Origin: Micromonospora rhizosphaerae | GTDB lineage: Bacteria; Actinomycetota; Actinomycetes; Mycobacteriales; Micromonosporaceae | Direction of reading: 5' to 3' | Length of the DNA: 64,000 nucleotides | Assembly (NCBI RefSeq): GCF_900091465.1 | Contig: NZ_FMHV01000002.1 | Location: 3,534,001 to 3,598,000, forward strand | Part shown: positions 62,500 to 64,000 of the stretch, one piece after another | How the letters are laid out: every line of letters begins with the position of its first letter | How positions within the stretch are numbered: position 1 is the first letter of the stretch | Notes under the pieces: model-generated | The model's database searches: none | Seen by the model: the letters and a program-made list of their open reading frames with translations, nothing else | Told to the model about the DNA's origin: nothing | Position numbers and translations under genes: made by a program

Positions 62500-63417
62500 A
62501 TGAAGGCAATCGTCGCGATGGATCAGGCCGCGGAAGCAGCCGGGATCACACTCGCGGAGCGGCCTGAGCCGACGCCGGCGATCAACGACGTCGTCGTTGA
62601 AGTCCACGCGTCGGGCTTCGTCCCCGCGGAGTGGGCGTGGCCCTCGACGTGGGTCGATCGCTCCGGTCACGATCGCGCCCAGGCGATCATCGGCCACGAG
62701 TTCGCCGGAGTGGTCTCCTCCCTCGGCTACGGCACGACGGGACTCTCGTTGGGACAGCGGGTGTTCGGGATCACGGACTGGCACCGCGATGGAACGCTGG
62801 CTGAGTACGCGGCCGTGGAGGCACGCAACCTTGCGCCGCTGCCGGGGAACGTCGACTTCACGGTGGGTGCGAGTCTGCCGATCTCCGGCCTGACCGCGTG
62901 GCAGGGCCTGTTCCAGCACGGTCGTCTTCAGGCGGGGCAGAGCGTCCTCGCACACGGCGCCGCCGGCGCCGTCGGATCAGTGGTGACGCAGCTCGCCCGG
63001 GAGTTCGGCGCCTACGTCATCGGTACCGGTCGGGCGGCGGACCGCCAGGCGGCGCTCGACTTCGGCGCGAACGAGTTCCTCGACCTCGACCACGAGGATC
63101 TCGACGACATCGGCGGGGTCGACCTGGTCTTCGATGTCATCGGCGGTGATATCCAAAGGCGCTCGGCGAGCATCATCCGGCCTGGCGGGACGCTGGTGTC
63201 GGTGGTCGGACCTGTTGAGGCTCGCCCTGTCGACGGCTTGGCGGTCGACTTCGTCGTCGAGTCCGTTCCGAGTCAGCTAATGGAGATCGTCGACCGGGTG
63301 CGAGACGGGCGCCTTCGCACGCACATCGGAACAGTCGCGACTCTCGACGACGCCATTCCCGCGCTCAACCCGACCGAGCGGCGCAAGGGCAAGACCGTCA
63401 TTCGCGTGCGCCCCTGA
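62500..63417 (+). CDS. NADP-dependent zinc-less oxidoreductase (quinone-reductase-like MDR)
   Basis: ATG 62500 with CGGAGG in front gives 305 residues. The fold shows EVHASGFVPAEWAWP, IIGHEFAGVVSS, LAEYAAVEARNLAPLPG and the cofactor loop VLAHGAAGAVGSVVTQLAREFG, as in MDR quinone oxidoreductases. It lacks catalytic zinc Cys/His. It stands alone between insertion debris and a minus-strand transporter, so a general redox or stress role is all that can be said. Confidence 0.88.
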   Translation: MKAIVAMDQAAEAAGITLAERPEPTPAINDVVVEVHASGFVPAEWAWPSTWVDRSGHDRAQAIIGHEFAGVVSSLGYGTTGLSLGQRVFGITDWHRDGTLAEYAAVEARNLAPLPGNVDFTVGASLPISGLTAWQGLFQHGRLQAGQSVLAHGAAGAVGSVVTQLAREFGAYVIGTGRAADRQAALDFGANEFLDLDHEDLDDIGGVDLVFDVIGGDIQRRSASIIRPGGTLVSVVGPVEARPVDGLAVDFVVESVPSQLMEIVDRVRDGRLRTHIGTVATLDDAIPALNPTERRKGKTVIRVRP

Positions 63418-63509
63418 GCGCCCTGGAATAGGCCAACAGCGCCGTCATGCTGACGCCCCACTGACGAGATCGGCACCCGACCCGACGCCGACGACGTCAG
63501 TGGGGCCGC

Positions 63510-64000
63510 TCAGTGCGCCGCGTCGTACTGCCACAGCTGCGGCACCGCCCGGATGATTGCTGCCACGCCCAGGATGGTCAGCCCTCCACCCACGGAAATT
63601 GCCCAGCGCGGTCCCCATGCCGCGCCCGTTACGCCATGCAGGAGGTTGCCGATCTGTGGGCCGCCCATCGTGACAACGATCATCGAGCCCTCGATCCTGC
63701 CGCGCAGCGTGTCGTCGGTGCTCGCCTGGCTGATGGCCCGTCGAAACATGCTGAGCACGAAGTTGACGCCGCCGCCGAGCAGGAGCGCCGCGGCGGCGAG
63801 CCACAGCTGGGGTGCCAGCCCCAGCAGAACGACCGTCACACCCCAGGCGGCAGCGGCGGACACCATCAGCGCACCGTGCCGCCGGGCACGGGTGAACACG
63901 CCCGACACCATCCCGACCGCGAACACTCCTGCCGGGTAGCTGGCGTAGAGCACCCCGAGCTCGAACCCACCCCCGGCCGTGCCGCCGAACTCCCGCTCGG
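63510..64000 (-). CDS. MFS transporter, C-terminal part (runs off the window)
   Basis: The frame is open at the right edge and ends at 63510, giving about 163 C-terminal residues. Five hydrophobic helices and loops such as FTRARRHGALMV and SMFRRAISQASTDDTLRGRIEG match the last half of a 12-helix drug-type MFS permease. The start and substrate-determining N-terminal half lie outside. Confidence 0.8.
   Translation of the reverse strand, partial: EREFGGTAGGGFELGVLYASYPAGVFAVGMVSGVFTRARRHGALMVSAAAAWGVTVVLLGLAPQLWLAAAALLLGGGVNFVLSMFRRAISQASTDDTLRGRIEGSMIVVTMGGPQIGNLLHGVTGAAWGPRWAISVGGGLTILGVAAIIRAVPQLWQYDAAH

Noticed and set aside
1..64000. CRISPR arrays
   Set aside because: No regularly spaced repeats of 25-40 bases were seen; the only tandem repeat is a 9-mer at 43641.

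Overview
The window is GC-rich DNA with many GTG and TTG starts and strong GC bias at third codon positions. It also carries a gene of the mycothiol-dependent maleylpyruvate-isomerase-like family. Together these point to an actinomycete. Micromonosporaceae would fit, but the sequence alone does not prove it. No rRNA, tRNA, CRISPR array or core housekeeping operon was recognised; this looks like accessory chromosome made of catabolic operons, mobile-element debris and a defence-like segment.

1-14.2 kb: the end of a sugar ABC transporter (binding protein C-terminus, two permeases), then genes on both strands for a 2-hydroxyacid dehydrogenase, an alpha/beta hydrolase, two Gfo/Idh/MocA-type proteins, a nucleotide-sugar-epimerase-like protein, two DHDPS-family aldolases/lyases, a DegT-type aminotransferase and two amidohydrolases, with one winged-helix regulator. 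Four copies of an 18-bp partly palindromic motif lie upstream of four transcription units, including the regulator's own divergent promoter. This suggests one regulon for an unidentified sugar or amino-sugar.

14.2-19.8 kb: gene fragments (sigma-factor start, truncated LysE exporter, flavin monooxygenase fragment), then an aga/gat-like module: SIS sugar isomerase, DeoR regulator, PfkB kinase and class II aldolase. 19.8-25.6 kb: a GntR regulator diverges from a class V aminotransferase, a complete sugar ABC importer and an L-rhamnose mutarotase whose 3' end runs into an insertion sequence.

26.8-36.2 kb: a restriction-endonuclease remnant, then a seven-gene minus-strand operon: class III aminotransferase, phosphotriesterase-like lactonase, GntR regulator, aldehyde dehydrogenase, D-tartrate-dehydratase-like enolase-superfamily enzyme, MHS transporter and alanine dehydrogenase. 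The last gene could recycle alanine to pyruvate for the aminotransferase.

36.6-49.7 kb: a defence-like island. It has a CHAT peptidase divergent from a tightly overlapping operon of two small proteins, an SMC-like ATPase split over two reading frames, and a TOPRIM/DUF2399-like protein, which resembles Wadjet (Jet) plasmid-defence systems. Next come a frameshifted mycothiol-enzyme gene, a truncated SpoU methylase, a tyrosine integrase, a large dynamin-like GTPase and an excisionase-like HTH protein.

49.7-64 kb: nested, decayed insertion sequences flank an aromatic catabolic island (divergent LysR, flavin reductase, SnoaL-like protein, FADH2-dependent HpaB/TcpA-type monooxygenase, maleylacetate reductase, hydroxyquinol 1,2-dioxygenase, quinone reductase). 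Its content matches known (chloro/nitro)phenol-to-hydroxyquinol pathways. The end holds IS110 and IS3 debris, a GrpB-family protein, an NADP-dependent oxidoreductase and a partial MFS transporter leaving the window.
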